Shown here: positions 39,246 to 49,900 of the stretch, in pieces
How the letters are laid out: each line of letters opens with the position of its first letter
Position numbering within the stretch: the stretch's first letter is position 1
Translations under genes and position numbers: made by a program
Notes under the pieces: generated by a model
Seen by the model: only the letters and a program-made list of their open reading frames with translations
What the model was told of the DNA's origin: nothing
The model's database searches: none
Assembly: GCA_004014935.1 (NCBI GenBank)
Contig: CP025323.1
Location: 2,929,001-2,993,000, forward strand
Reading direction: 5' to 3'
DNA length: 64,000 bases
DNA from: Saccharomycopsis malanga
Taxonomy: Eukaryota; Ascomycota; Saccharomycetes; Ascoideales; Saccharomycopsidaceae

Positions 39246-40409
39246 TCATCAGTTGCAATACTGTTATTTCTATTTTCAATTCTCTACACTTGTCAAACGG
39301 TGTGTTTTTTTTATATAAACTTTTTTTTGTTCTTTCAAATTTTGCTGTCGTTGTGACATTTTATTTTTTCCAAATACCCTTGCTAAATTTGTATTTTGCA
39401 TATTGAATTTATTTTCAATTAGCATATTTCGTAATTTATTTGTTGCTCCTACAATCTTTGGAATATGTACTGTATTGATCATATTAGAGTAGAAGTATGT
39501 GTTTAAACTGAGCGATCATTGATTTACGAGATTAATACGTTTGTCTTGTCTGAAAAAGCACACATCATCTAGAATATTCAAAACTTTTGATTTTGTCACC
39601 AGCTATTAAAGTGGTGAGATATTTAAAAAATATAACCAAGGACCGAAATACAAAATATAAATATCTCTGAGGAAATCTAACAAAAATGTTTTTATACAGT
39701 ATAATCACCAATAAATGATTCAAGGCTAACGAGCAAAAAAAATCCGCGTTAAGAGTCTAAATAGTTAAAAAAAGATAGTTAAACTTTTACTGTCCTTAAT
39801 TAAAATCGTTCACAATACACTAAGAAAATATTTGAACTTTATCAAACAAAGTAATCAATGTAGCAAGAAGTAGCACCTAAAACGGTTCTTCAATTTTTTT
39901 TTTTTTGACTGTCACAAATTAAATTGAGCATTTTGATTCAAATTTTTTTTCAATTGATAAAATTACTTCAGTTAATAATGATTTAACTGTGTTTTTAATC
40001 CAAAATATATTTAATCACTTCAAATACTTCTTAGTAGTATGTTTAATAGTACCAGAGAACCACCGCACTGGACCCCAGCAGCATTTTCTGGTGAAAAAAA
40101 AAGGCAACCGCTACTATGAATCAAAAGGTGACCAAAACTATCCTTCGTTTTTTTCGAATCAAAGCATCTTTTCCTTTCTGAAAGCTCAAAAGTATCAAAT
40201 TTTTAAAATCAAAATACTTTTCAGAAGCCAAAGCCAAATCAAGGTTGTCGGTTACTATCGCTTTCTATCATGAAACATACCTAATTTGGTTTTTTATCAT
40301 TGGAGAAGAAGTGAACGAAAACAAACGGTAGATCAGAGTTAGCTGGTACTACAGAATTAAATTACTTAAATGCTAGACTGGCACCTACAGAAAATTTCAT
40401 ATAATAGAA
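39246..40409. other. Intergenic: VCX1 3' flank and promoter of the EBS1-like gene
   Basis: Very AT-rich with poly-T runs (39890-39906 and others). No gene or RNA is recognised. Confidence 0.5.
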
Positions 40410-43400
40410 ATGTTACTGAGTCAGCTTGAGTCTATTGAGAAACAACTCAACGGGCTATTGGCTGAGCGTTATATTGACAACTCATCATTCCGTGGTCTCT
40501 TGATATTTGCCCATTCTAAATATAAATCATGGATACTTGAAAAGTTGGATTTCGACGTTCACAGTGAGGAATTGAATGTGAAATTCACGCATGAAGACAC
40601 TACTCACCATACTGAAACTTCAAAAAGCTTACTGGTGACTTCTCTGGAAAGACCACAGGAGTCTGCAGTTGATCTTTTAGAACGGTTATGGACAAACGTC
40701 CATGCAAAAATCCTTAGGTATTTCCATTTACAGTTTCATCAATTGAAGCAAGAGCAATTGGAACTGCATGCTACTAAAAAAAATGAAGTCAAGGACCTTT
40801 CTTTCAGAGTGCTATTTTCTAAATTTAATAAGCTTTGTAAGTTGATAATGTCATTTTATCACAGTATAGCCGCACATATTTTGAAAACTCACAACATCTT
40901 TCATAATCTAACACCTGATGTCTATCAAATTTTTAATACTCGGTTTCCTATTGACCAAGACAAGGAAAATTTTCCTAAAATTGTGTCTTCACAGTCTATG
41001 TCTAAATTAATGTACGTGTTACATAGAGTGTTGTTTTTTGAGGGCAACTTGTCCCGATACAAAACTCTCTTCAACTTGTACCTTGCTTCTGCTATGAGCC
41101 TTAGTTCTGCTGTTAGATACAAAAAAGTTGATTCCTTTGACAAAGCAATAGAATATTATAGAATGTCTGTTTCATTGCTTCCTGGCTTCTCTGATCCTTG
41201 GACTTCTATTGGAATCATAATGAACACTTATGGAAACGTCAGCTATAACAATTTTCAAGCAATTTTAACTTCCTTCAATGTTCCTGCCAATTCGCCACGT
41301 CTGGCTTCCTTAGTGTTAGGGGATAAGTTTGAGGCGGTGTATTATTTTGTGAAAAGTGCCAATCAACGGCTTGGCAATTACTCTAGTTTAGAAAGTGTAA
41401 AGAAAATTCTTTATATGGAAAAAGGAGAGGAGACCCCTTTGTTGAATTATTTTGGCCTTGAATTTGAAAACTGTCAAGTTGCAGAAAAGCATATGTTGAC
41501 TTATGGTATAGAAACAGAGAAAGTCATCAAAAATAAGTCATTGGAGCGTTTTGTCAAGGTGTATTTTATGTTGTTGTTCAGTTGGTATTTTTTCCCACAA
41601 AACTCCATGCTTCGTGCTATCTTGATGAAACTCGGTAACAAGTCTGATAATGCTTTGGCTGCTGCTGTCAAAAAAGTTGAACTCAACTTTTTTAATATCA
41701 TCAAAGGGCCTTTGGAGGTCAACCACATAAATGTGAAAATTTTTGAAAAGCAATTGATTGTTCTTATTGGTGGCCTTCAAATTTTGTTAGATGTCGAAAA
41801 GGCCTCTAAGGATGGTGTTCCTGCTAAACTGGTAAGTGATTTATCCTCTTTCACCCAAAATTACTTAAATTTCGTCATGTCATATATTGTGGAAATTCTC
41901 AATATCAACATTGGCAAGTATAAGAAACTCACTTTAATGCTTCCACTTTCCAACAACAAGAAGAACGAAATTAAGTATTCTTTGAAAGGACGTATGGCAG
42001 TCTTTTTGCCGTTTTTGCGAATTGTCTTAGCATGGATACGCCCTTCCAAATTGCTATTGGGATATGCCAGAAACCATCTTAAGTTTGTTTCCAAGTTTTC
42101 CTTCATTTTAAATGATATATTCACGCACTTATCAGCTCCTACAAATAATGGCGATTGGTTTTCCCATAGATATCAGCGTTTACGCTACTTTGAAGAGGAC
42201 GTTGAGCTCAAAGATTTCAGACCTATTGACAACTATTTCAGGGATTTCAAGGACGATTTCATCAACTCATCAAAGTATAGTACTATGAGACTCATTGGAA
42301 AACTTCCGTCTGAACATTTTTCTTTCTTCCGTGAAAAGCTTCAACCAGCCGACGACCCAGAGGATCAGACTCGTCAAATCCTTAGAGATGAGACCTTGTT
42401 GCGTTTCTATGCTATTGGTTGGTTGGGTAAACGTATTGTTTTCTCCAATTCTTTCGGTATTGAGTTTGATACTACCACTGGGTGTTTCAACGTAGACAAA
42501 TACCAAGACAAGATCTTGCACACAGGCGCTCAGGAAGACAAAACTGACCGCAGAGTGTACGTTGCTGCAAAGAAAAGCCGTCGTCGGGTGCCTAAAGCTT
42601 CAGCCAAGAAATTTAAGTCAAAAGATACTGATTTTGATGAAGAGAAAAATAATGTCTATGGTCGGTCAACTGAAAAAGAAGGGTCAGAGTTAAAGACAAA
42701 GGAAGTTAACGAGTTTGAAGACTTTGAAGAGTTTGAGGATTTTGAAGACTTTGAAGACTTTGAAGCTGCTTCAGAGTACGAAACTGAGTCAGGGTCTGAT
42801 TTTGAACATTACGAAGATCAAATTGAAGAGTTTGAAAATTCTGGTAATGGAATTCCTGTTACTGCTGCTACTACAAATGGCACAACTGATGCTACTATTG
42901 GCACTATTGGCACTCATGCCAAGACTGACAAGTATCAGAACATGGTTGACTCTTTGCTTGAAGATGATAGCGACAAGCAAGTTAAGGATACTGCCAACAG
43001 AGAAAATTCTGCTGAAGCAAATAGCACTTTTAGCGTACAATTTAGCTCCCCATCGTTAGGCAATAATAGCAAGGACATTTGGTCCAGTGGGCCAAGCGCA
43101 CGTAGTGCAGTCACTAGCGAAGGTTTCGCCAATTTGAATGTTTCGTTAGAAAAAAATAATGGAAAGAGTACTGCTACTAAACAGCCATTGATGTTAGCAG
43201 ACCTTGAAAATGCTATGAACGCTGGTAATTCTAATAATGTGAGTGTTAATAATGCAAACTCCATGAATTTTAACAGTACTAATCCTGTTGGACAAGCCAA
43301 ACCGTATTACAATCCACCGATGTTTGCCACACCACAACAGCCACCTCCTTTCTCATTTTTCCAAGGTTATCCGTCATATTACCATCCACAGCAGTCGGCA

Positions 43401-43469
43401 TTTGCCCCTCCACCACCACCGCAGCCACCATACGGCAACTATTATGCACAGAACCCTTTTAATGGTTAA
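40410..43469 (+). CDS. EBS1: EBS1/EST1-family protein (SMG5/6/7-like)
   Basis: This is a 1019-residue protein. Its N-terminal half resembles the 14-3-3-like and helical-hairpin fold of the Est1/Ebs1/SMG7 family: LLERLWTNVHAKILRYFHL, then VLHRVLFFEGNLSRYKTLF, AIEYYRMSVSLLPGFSDPW and GDKFEAVYYFVKS. Family members bind telomerase RNA (Est1) or act in nonsense-mediated decay and translation control (Ebs1, SMG7). A nine-base tandem repeat encodes Glu-Asp-Phe units near residue 770 (42710-42770). The tail is Asn-rich and ends in a Pro/Tyr-rich stretch, a style seen in decay adaptors that contact decapping factors. I favour Ebs1 over Est1 because of length (S. cerevisiae Ebs1 884, Est1 699), but this is not certain. 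Confidence 0.62.
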   Translation: MLLSQLESIEKQLNGLLAERYIDNSSFRGLLIFAHSKYKSWILEKLDFDVHSEELNVKFTHEDTTHHTETSKSLLVTSLERPQESAVDLLERLWTNVHAKILRYFHLQFHQLKQEQLELHATKKNEVKDLSFRVLFSKFNKLCKLIMSFYHSIAAHILKTHNIFHNLTPDVYQIFNTRFPIDQDKENFPKIVSSQSMSKLMYVLHRVLFFEGNLSRYKTLFNLYLASAMSLSSAVRYKKVDSFDKAIEYYRMSVSLLPGFSDPWTSIGIIMNTYGNVSYNNFQAILTSFNVPANSPRLASLVLGDKFEAVYYFVKSANQRLGNYSSLESVKKILYMEKGEETPLLNYFGLEFENCQVAEKHMLTYGIETEKVIKNKSLERFVKVYFMLLFSWYFFPQNSMLRAILMKLGNKSDNALAAAVKKVELNFFNIIKGPLEVNHINVKIFEKQLIVLIGGLQILLDVEKASKDGVPAKLVSDLSSFTQNYLNFVMSYIVEILNINIGKYKKLTLMLPLSNNKKNEIKYSLKGRMAVFLPFLRIVLAWIRPSKLLLGYARNHLKFVSKFSFILNDIFTHLSAPTNNGDWFSHRYQRLRYFEEDVELKDFRPIDNYFRDFKDDFINSSKYSTMRLIGKLPSEHFSFFREKLQPADDPEDQTRQILRDETLLRFYAIGWLGKRIVFSNSFGIEFDTTTGCFNVDKYQDKILHTGAQEDKTDRRVYVAAKKSRRRVPKASAKKFKSKDTDFDEEKNNVYGRSTEKEGSELKTKEVNEFEDFEEFEDFEDFEDFEAASEYETESGSDFEHYEDQIEEFENSGNGIPVTAATTNGTTDATIGTIGTHAKTDKYQNMVDSLLEDDSDKQVKDTANRENSAEANSTFSVQFSSPSLGNNSKDIWSSGPSARSAVTSEGFANLNVSLEKNNGKSTATKQPLMLADLENAMNAGNSNNVSVNNANSMNFNSTNPVGQAKPYYNPPMFATPQQPPPFSFFQGYPSYYHPQQSAFAPPPPPQPPYGNYYAQNPFNG
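42714..42768 (+). repeat. In-frame tandem repeat encoding Phe-Glu-Asp units
   Basis: Near-identical GAAGACTTT/GAGGATTTT units encode an alternating acidic-Phe run in the EBS1-like protein. The unit length is a multiple of three, so copy changes keep the frame. Confidence 0.8.
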
Positions 43470-44603
43470 TTATATATAGTCTTATACGCCTTCAAACCAG
43501 CTTAAATAGTTCCGTTACTACTCAGATTTTACCCTTCTTTTTTTGTAATGTGCTATGCAATTACAAGTTTCTTTGAGTTTTCTTTTTGAGCTTTCATTAT
43601 TGTAAAGCTATTTATTAACCTTTGAATTTTATTTACATATTTATGAAGTGTTTCATTGGCCTAATTTGGAATCCACACCACTTTTTATCAAGTAGTCAAT
43701 ACTAGTTCCGTCGACACACTGACACTGGTTGGCTAACTTATTATTATACTCACCTCGAAACGTTTTATCATTTTAAATACACAGCGTGTGATAAATGAAA
43801 GCAGCTCTACATCTATAATCTAAAATAGTAGAAGAAAGATTTTTTTTGACAATTCTTTTTTAACAAAGTGAAAAGAAATAGTAACACTTAATCTGTCTTA
43901 TGTGTATACTTTTGCAAAGATTAATGCATGTTCTTCTTTGAAATACAAAAATTCTTACTTGCTTCTTCAACAATCAAAATATTATCGTCTTTTACTTATT
44001 TATATTTCAATATTTTTTTATTCAAACTCGTACTTTACACTTTTAGTTATTTTCATTTAATGTCAATCCGGAAACCCTATTTATTACTATAAAATACTCT
44101 AATTGTTTAGGAAAAATTTTTTTACAAGCTATACCCAAAGGCGCAATTCAAAATCACTTCTCTTCAACCATCTGTTACTTGAAAATGATCTTTCCTCATA
44201 CTTTCTCTCAACATGCACGTTTTATATACACACCCCCTTTAATGCATAGAGACACATCCTCATTAGTCATTAACAGGGTGCATTATGTAATAGGACAGAT
44301 AGGTAAGGGCAAAGATGCACGTGATACACCCCTTGTATTGGCCAATCAAAACTCATCAGATTGGCTGCTCGGTATTAATAACCTTGAAATACACCCCGAA
44401 AGTGAAAAATTAAGACCAAAATCTACACGGAGAAATCGACCAGCTAAGCGCTAACAGGCCTAACTTTCGGGAAACCAGATTTTCGGTCTTTTTTTCGTCT
44501 GCCTTTTCGTATAATATAAAAATTTGATTTATTTTCTTCTTCACTTTTTTCTTTTTTTCTAGTTGTTAGCCAACTTCATATTCCATTAAACAGAACAAGT
44601 AAA
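43470..44603. promoter_or_regulatory. EBS1-like 3' flank and MIR1 promoter
   Basis: The last 300 bases form a rich promoter: CACGTG (44318-44323), CCAAT (44342-44346), an inverted CCAAT (44360-44364) and TATAATATAAAA (44510-44521). The rest is AT-rich without a gene. Confidence 0.65.
44318..44364. promoter_or_regulatory. CACGTG plus paired CCAAT boxes upstream of MIR1
   Basis: CACGTG at 44318, CCAAT at 44342 and the inverted ATTGG at 44360. CCAAT boxes are bound by the Hap2/3/5 complex that controls respiratory genes, which fits a mitochondrial carrier. Occupancy is inferred. Confidence 0.5.
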
Positions 44604-45524
44604 ATGTCTGCTGCTGTTCCAAACTTTACTGCCTCTGACTACGCCAAGTTCGCTTTGGCCGGTGCTATTGGCTGTGGTGTCACCCACGGTGCTATGACTC
44701 CTATTGATGTCATCAAGACCAGAATTCAATTGGACCCATCCGTTTACAAGTCTTTAGGCCAAACTGCCAAGTTGATCGTTGGTCAAGAAGGTTCTGGTGC
44801 TCTTTTGACTGGTTTGGGGCCAACTGTTCTCGGTTACTCCTTGCAAGGTGCTTTCAAATTCGGTGGTTACGAAGTCTTCAAGAAGACTTTTGTTGACATC
44901 TTGGGTTATGACACTGCTGCCAAATACAAGAACTCTGTTTACATTGGTTCTTCTGCTATTGCTGAGTTCTTTGCTGATATTGCCTTGTGTCCTTTGGAAG
45001 CTACCAGAATTAGATTGGTTTCTCAACCAACTTTCGCTAACGGTTTGGTTGGTGGTTTCGCCAGAATCTTGAGAGAAGAAGGTATTGGTTCTTTCTACAA
45101 CGGTTTCACCCCAATCTTGTTCAAACAAATTCCATACAACATTGCCAAGTTCTTGACTTACGAAAGAGCTTCTGAATTCATCTACACTTTTGTTCCAAAC
45201 AAGAACGACTTGTCTAACGCCACCACCACCGGTATTAACTTGCTTTCTGGTGTTATTGCCGGTTGTACTGCTGCTATTGTTTCTCAACCAGCCGACACCT
45301 TGTTGTCCAAGGTCAACAAGACCAAGAAGGCTCCAGGTCAATCTACCATCGGTTTGTTGGGTCAATTAGCTAAGGAATTGGGTATTAGAGGTTCTTTCGC
45401 CGGTTTGCCAACCCGTTTGGTTATGGTTGGTACCTTGACTTCCTTGCAATTCACCATCTACGGCCAATTGAAGCAAACTTTGAACACCCCACCAGGTATT
45501 GACTTGGGTGGTGCTAAGCACTAA
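44604..45524 (+). CDS. MIR1: Mitochondrial phosphate carrier Mir1
   Basis: This 306-residue inner-membrane carrier imports phosphate for ATP synthesis. It has the three tandem carrier repeats with signatures [10 protein letters not shown] (about 33), [10 protein letters not shown] (about 132) and [11 protein letters not shown] (about 231). [18 protein letters not shown] and [20 protein letters not shown] are specific to the phosphate carrier. S. cerevisiae Mir1 is 311 residues. Codon use is extremely biased (nearly all Leu TTG, Arg AGA), marking a highly expressed gene. Confidence 0.97.
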   Translation: MSAAVPNFTASDYAKFALAGAIGCGVTHGAMTPIDVIKTRIQLDPSVYKSLGQTAKLIVGQEGSGALLTGLGPTVLGYSLQGAFKFGGYEVFKKTFVDILGYDTAAKYKNSVYIGSSAIAEFFADIALCPLEATRIRLVSQPTFANGLVGGFARILREEGIGSFYNGFTPILFKQIPYNIAKFLTYERASEFIYTFVPNKNDLSNATTTGINLLSGVIAGCTAAIVSQPADTLLSKVNKTKKAPGQSTIGLLGQLAKELGIRGSFAGLPTRLVMVGTLTSLQFTIYGQLKQTLNTPPGIDLGGAKH

Positions 45525-46623
45525 GCGTAAAGGTTAGGTTTTGTTCATAGATAGTAATGTTAATATTCTTGACTTGTTTATTAATATGTATGTAACTGTA
45601 TTTAATATAGCATACGTATTCTCACAATACATGCTGTGCTTGATTTCGAAGATCATTTTTGTAGAGTACATTTTTCAAAGTGTATTTACCATACCACATC
45701 ATAGTAAACCGACCCTCCCTTACGATGTTGAAAGTTCACAAGTTTATAATTATACCTATATTTTTAGCACAGTTATAGTATAAGGGGTCATGTAGTAGCA
45801 TTGAATATAGATCATTATTCATTACAACTCTTGTTTTACAACAGTATATTTAGCATGTCTAATTTATAAAGTGTCATCTTTACTTCTTGAACTTGTTCAA
45901 ATTGATGGAAATAGAAATTATTATGTTGTCCAAGATTTTTTGTAGAATCCCAGAAAAAATCTGGGTACAACATGCCAACTGAAATTTACACGCTGTCTAA
46001 ATCAAAAACCTCAAATTATTCTTTTCTTTTTCTCTGTATCTTCGGGGTCTCAACTCGTAAAAGATGTAAAATTCCTATTTTGGTCTTTTGAGAATGTTGA
46101 AAAGCAACGTAAGCTAACGGGCTGGTCGTTTCCGGACGTGCCGTGTTCTTGCTTTGGGATTGGTTGATAGATGAACCTATCTACTACAAAAAATTGTCGT
46201 TTATTTATATTGTATAACTTGTTATTTGTTATTTGTTATTTGTTATTTGTTATTTGTTATTTGTTTTAATCAGTAATATTACTTCAACAAATCGTTTACG
46301 TAGTCTCTTCCCTATCATGCTTTATTTTTTCTATTTTCACTATATCAATCTACATAACATCTTTTTACAGCTTTTCAAGTTTTTGATATTTATTTAAGTA
46401 TTAATTTTCTTTTGTTTTTCAAAGTTACTAAGGCATACATACGACTTTTTAGTTTAAAAGTAAAATATAAAAGTTTCATACCAATTTTCACGATAAAACG
46501 CTAACATTCAATAAATCTCTCTACTGACAGTCAACTACAAAACGTATGCGAGCAACAATTTAATAAAATATGTATGATTTGTATATACAGCACTATAATT
46601 TTCCAGCAACTCTTGTCCTTCAA
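45525..46623. other. Intergenic between convergent MIR1 and COQ4
   Basis: AT-rich 3' flanks with a perfect heptamer microsatellite at 46221-46262. No gene is recognised. Confidence 0.55.
46221..46262 (+). repeat. Heptanucleotide microsatellite (GTTATTT)6
   Basis: Six perfect copies of GTTATTT in the MIR1-COQ4 spacer. Likely slippage-prone and useful as a strain marker. No function is evident. Confidence 0.92.
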
Positions 46624-47367
46624 CTACAAACCAATCTCCTTCTTCTTCATCTTAGTCCATCCTCTCAACTTCCTCAAATCTGGAGGCGGTGCCTCAATCC
46701 CCAACTCGTTTCGAAGCTCTTTTACGTCTTTCTCCAAAATTTTTTCCCAGTACACGTTTATTAACGACTTGCAATTCAATCCATTGGAGAAGCACCACGG
46801 GTAGTATATCCCAATCAACCGTTTACGCTGCTTAGGACTTAATTTGAAAGGCGAAAGCACGGTCCCTAAGCCAGCAAATACAAGCCCAAAATTGGCAAAC
46901 TCAAATGCCTTTATTGCAATCTCGCCTTCCAATACTACAGGCAACCCTGCAAGAGCATGGTGGAAATCATGGCATTCACGATAACGTTGAAACACATATG
47001 CCAACTCCTCGTCATCAATATAATGAACCGGCTCTCTGGTGTCAGGGCTGACTCCTTCTTTCTCTAACCACTTATAATATGTATTTCCGAAGGTTGTGTC
47101 TGGAAGTGACTTCAAATAGTCCAAATTGAGACTCTGTGATGTGATCCGTGGTCTTTCCCGAAGGATTTGACGGCCGACTTTGTCCGAGAGCATCTGGTCT
47201 CTGAGTTTTTTAAGAATAGGCTCAAAAGCAGTGATTTCCCCTATTCCTGTAATATAATTATTGTTTTCTGGATGTAATGTTGCCCCCACCCCACATGCAA
47301 GTCCCATCAAAAATCGGTCCACCAGTCTCAATGGAATATGCGAAGCATACTTTTTAGCCACAGACAT
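46624..47367 (-). CDS. COQ4: Ubiquinone biosynthesis protein Coq4
   Basis: This 247-residue protein of the matrix-facing CoQ synthome organises the complex and acts in C1 modification of the quinone ring. KLRDQMLSDKVGRQILRERP, VSPDTREPVHYIDDEELAYV and FQRYRECHDFHHALAGLP are the family blocks. HDFHH with the downstream Glu forms the metal-binding HDxxHx11E motif. LGIEAPPPDLRKLRGW is the conserved C-terminus. The annotated start gives only about 10 residues before the conserved YASHIPL block, so the usual mitochondrial presequence is short or absent. S. cerevisiae Coq4 is 335. No upstream exon with a TACTAAC was found. It is divergent from CDD1. Confidence 0.92.
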   Translation of the reverse strand: MSVAKKYASHIPLRLVDRFLMGLACGVGATLHPENNNYITGIGEITAFEPILKKLRDQMLSDKVGRQILRERPRITSQSLNLDYLKSLPDTTFGNTYYKWLEKEGVSPDTREPVHYIDDEELAYVFQRYRECHDFHHALAGLPVVLEGEIAIKAFEFANFGLVFAGLGTVLSPFKLSPKQRKRLIGIYYPWCFSNGLNCKSLINVYWEKILEKDVKELRNELGIEAPPPDLRKLRGWTKMKKKEIGL

Positions 47368-47679
47368 TGCTCTTCAACTTTTATTCAACTGTCACTAGCT
47401 ATGTTCCTTAACCTGAATCCATACTATTAAAACAATTGTTCTGCTCGTTTATGCATTTGACATTTTTCAGTTAGCCATGCAGTACACCTGCGCGCCTTCA
47501 TGCAACTCCACACACCACAACAGTGGGTCTTATGGAAACGCCGGCGGAGAATTTTCGTTTATCTTATCACTTCATCTATTTTTGATTCTTTTTTTCTTCT
47601 TCTCTTCTCTTTCTCTTCTTCTTTTCTTTCCTTCCCTGTGGATCTTTTCACCAACCATTTACTGCATTTGTTACTTGCC
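47368..47679. promoter_or_regulatory. Divergent promoter, COQ4 / CDD1
   Basis: This 312-base region has a strong pyrimidine tract (47580-47640, TTCTTCTT type) directly before CDD1. No TATA element is obvious. Confidence 0.55.
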
Positions 47680-48221
47680 ATGTCTGAACAACTTTCATCT
47701 GTTGATTCTCCGATTGCACACCATGATCATGATGGGCTTTCGGTCAGCGAGTTTACCACTTTGAAAGAAAAAACCATAAAAGGTATGCTCGTTTAGTTGT
47801 CATATTAGTATAAACACTCCAAGTTACTAACATACTACCAGCAAAGGATCTAGCATACGCCCCTTACTCCAAGTTTAGGGTTGGCGCTTGCGTGCTCACC
47901 AAGTCTGGAGAATTCATTGAGGGTGCCAATGTTGAAAATGCTAGTTATGGCGCTTGTATCTGTGCTGAAAGAACAACCTTAACTAGGGCTGTGGTCATGG
48001 GCCACAAGTCTTTCAGAGCAATTGGTGTGTCAACTGATTTGACTGACAAGATTGGATCGCCATGCGGAATCTGTCGTCAGGTCCTTCGTGAATTTGGTAA
48101 AAATATTCCTCTTTTCTTGTTCAACAATGACGGCTCCAAGTTTATCAAAGTGTTTTTGAACGATATCTTGCCTTTAAGCTTTGGCCCAAGCGATTTGGGA
48201 TTGCCAGAGAATGACGAATGA
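47680..48221 (+). CDS. CDD1: Cytidine deaminase (spliced)
   Basis: Exons 47680-47782 and 47842-48221 join to give 160 residues (S. cerevisiae Cdd1 142). The enzyme deaminates cytidine and deoxycytidine in pyrimidine salvage. The junction creates AKDLAYAPYSKFRVGACVLT, the conserved substrate-side block. ENASYGACICAERTTLTRAV holds the first zinc Cys and the catalytic Glu (CAE). PCGICRQVLREF holds the other two zinc Cys. Without splicing, the first exon hits a stop within the intron and the second exon lacks the KFRVGA strand, so the split is required. The N-terminal extension is His/Asp/Ser-rich. Confidence 0.95.
47783..47841 (+). other. CDD1: Spliceosomal intron of CDD1 (59 nt)
   Basis: The donor is GTATGC, the branch site is TACTAAC (47825-47831) and the acceptor is ACCAG only about 10 bases after the branch site. 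It is very short, but the spliced protein restores the conserved cytidine-deaminase block. Confidence 0.92.
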
Positions 48222-48754
48222 TTTTGGTTCTCGCTGCTTGCTTTTTTCAACTGGTAAATATATTGAATTCACACAAATTTTAGTTGCTTCCAATGAATGT
48301 AGTCTTTAATAGTGCTTTAAAATAAAATCGTCGGTAGGATGCAAATATTACAGTTAATAACAGTTTGAGTAATAGTTTTAGATTTGTTAGTTATACTTGA
48401 CTTTACACCGTTTAAAGTGATAGACGAAACAGTTAATGAAACTCAAGGCTAGTCTGACCTATAAACAAAATGTGTCTGTCAGGATACTTTTCACAAGGTT
48501 TAGACTGGCAACACTAAATATATAACATTAAATAGAGCAGAAGTTCGCAAACTTTTGCGGTTGGTTTTGCCGCTAAAACCCAAAGTCTGACCTTTGCCAA
48601 CCACTTTTCAGCTTGGATTCAAATCTTGAGCCATATTTAAAAGATAGATAAGCACCATATATATTCTACATAGCTTCAAATCTATCAACAATATGCTATA
48701 ATACAGGATAATATATACTTTTATAAACAATTTTAAGCTACTTCATATAGCTTT
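48222..48754. other. Intergenic between convergent CDD1 and LIP2
   Basis: AT-rich 3' flanks. Nothing is recognised. Confidence 0.5.
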
Positions 48755-49900
48755 TCAAAGCACCTCTCTTATACCGTTTTTAAATACTTTCTGGTCCTTT
48801 TCCTCCTTATTTTTATTCAAAAATTCATTGGCATCGACATCATAATGCTCGACCTGGTTAAAACCAAACAATTTTCCAAACTCCCTTGCATAAGCATAGC
48901 CAACGTCTCTGACAGTGGTGCTGACACCTAATTCCTTCAAACTCGTGGTCTTTGCATTTTCAAGACCACACATTGTGAATCTGTTAGGATACGAGAGATC
49001 CGTATTGACGTTGATGGCCACGCCATGAGAGCTAATAGCTCTACGGATGTGTACTCCAATACTTGCAAGCTTTTCTGTCTCGGAAATCCAGACGCCTGTA
49101 TTCTCAGTCTTGATAGCCTTTATTCCCCAAGGAGTACGTGATATAGAGGACATGCCACGCGACATGTTTGTTCCATTGGCTACTGTGTTGATAATAGAGT
49201 CTTCAAGAGCGTTGACAAAACATCTGGCTGGCAAACCAGATCTGAACTTTTTTTTTGCACTTTCTCCTTCTTCATCTCCAATTGTGAAATTGTTCAAATC
49301 TATAATTGCGTATCCCACCATTTGGCCGGGTCCATGATATGTAACCTGTCCACCTCTAGAACTTTGGTAGTAATAGGCCCCTTTGTAGTTGTATTTTTCA
49401 ATCAACTCTTTTGTATTCGTGTGGAGTTTCTCACGCTTTCCACCAGTATATACAGGCAAAAACTCAAAAGTGAGAAGAATCAGACCTGGTTTAAGATCTG
49501 TAACAAGTTTTTGCAAGAGATTGCGCTCGTAGTCGGAAATTTGAGGTTTTTGTTCGTGTAAATTTAAATTTTGATCATTATCATTATTGGTTGCCTCATC
49601 ATCCTCCTGATTGTACTCTCCAGCTTCAACTCTCTGCACCAGCTTGGCCACTTTAGCCTGAATCTTTTTGAAATCAAGATTAGCACGCACAAATTGTTCT
49701 TGAATTTCTAGCCCAGTCTCATATGGTACAGTTCCCTGAAAATGCAAATGCCTGAGAGTTGTAGAATTATCTGGCTTTAATGAAATCTTGGATTTGGTAC
49801 AGCTTGTTGTGTTTTCTTGACTAGAATATAACGGTCTTGCCGAAGAGATAAAACGACGCCCTTGACAAACAAAAGCAGCAAATCGCGGCACCTTTATCAT
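48755..49900 (-). CDS. LIP2: Octanoyl (lipoyl) transferase Lip2, mitochondrial
   Basis: This 381-residue enzyme transfers octanoyl from acyl carrier protein to the glycine-cleavage H protein and, through the relay, to 2-oxoacid dehydrogenases such as the one containing Pda1. A basic presequence occupies about 1-30. GGQVTYHGPGQMVGYAIIDL is the LipB signature. EKLASIGVHIRRAISSHGVA holds the catalytic Lys region, and TMCGLENAKTTSL holds the catalytic Cys. An acidic, Asn-rich insert (about 105-120) and another near 205 are extra compared with bacterial LipB. S. cerevisiae Lip2 is 328. Confidence 0.94.
   Translation of the reverse strand: MIKVPRFAAFVCQGRRFISSARPLYSSQENTTSCTKSKISLKPDNSTTLRHLHFQGTVPYETGLEIQEQFVRANLDFKKIQAKVAKLVQRVEAGEYNQEDDEATNNDNDQNLNLHEQKPQISDYERNLLQKLVTDLKPGLILLTFEFLPVYTGGKREKLHTNTKELIEKYNYKGAYYYQSSRGGQVTYHGPGQMVGYAIIDLNNFTIGDEEGESAKKKFRSGLPARCFVNALEDSIINTVANGTNMSRGMSSISRTPWGIKAIKTENTGVWISETEKLASIGVHIRRAISSHGVAINVNTDLSYPNRFTMCGLENAKTTSLKELGVSTTVRDVGYAYAREFGKLFGFNQVEHYDVDANEFLNKNKEEKDQKVFKNGIREVL

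Noticed and set aside
44179-44454. 91-codon open frame upstream of MIR1
   Set aside because: It coincides with the CACGTG/CCAAT promoter region and has no recognisable similarity.
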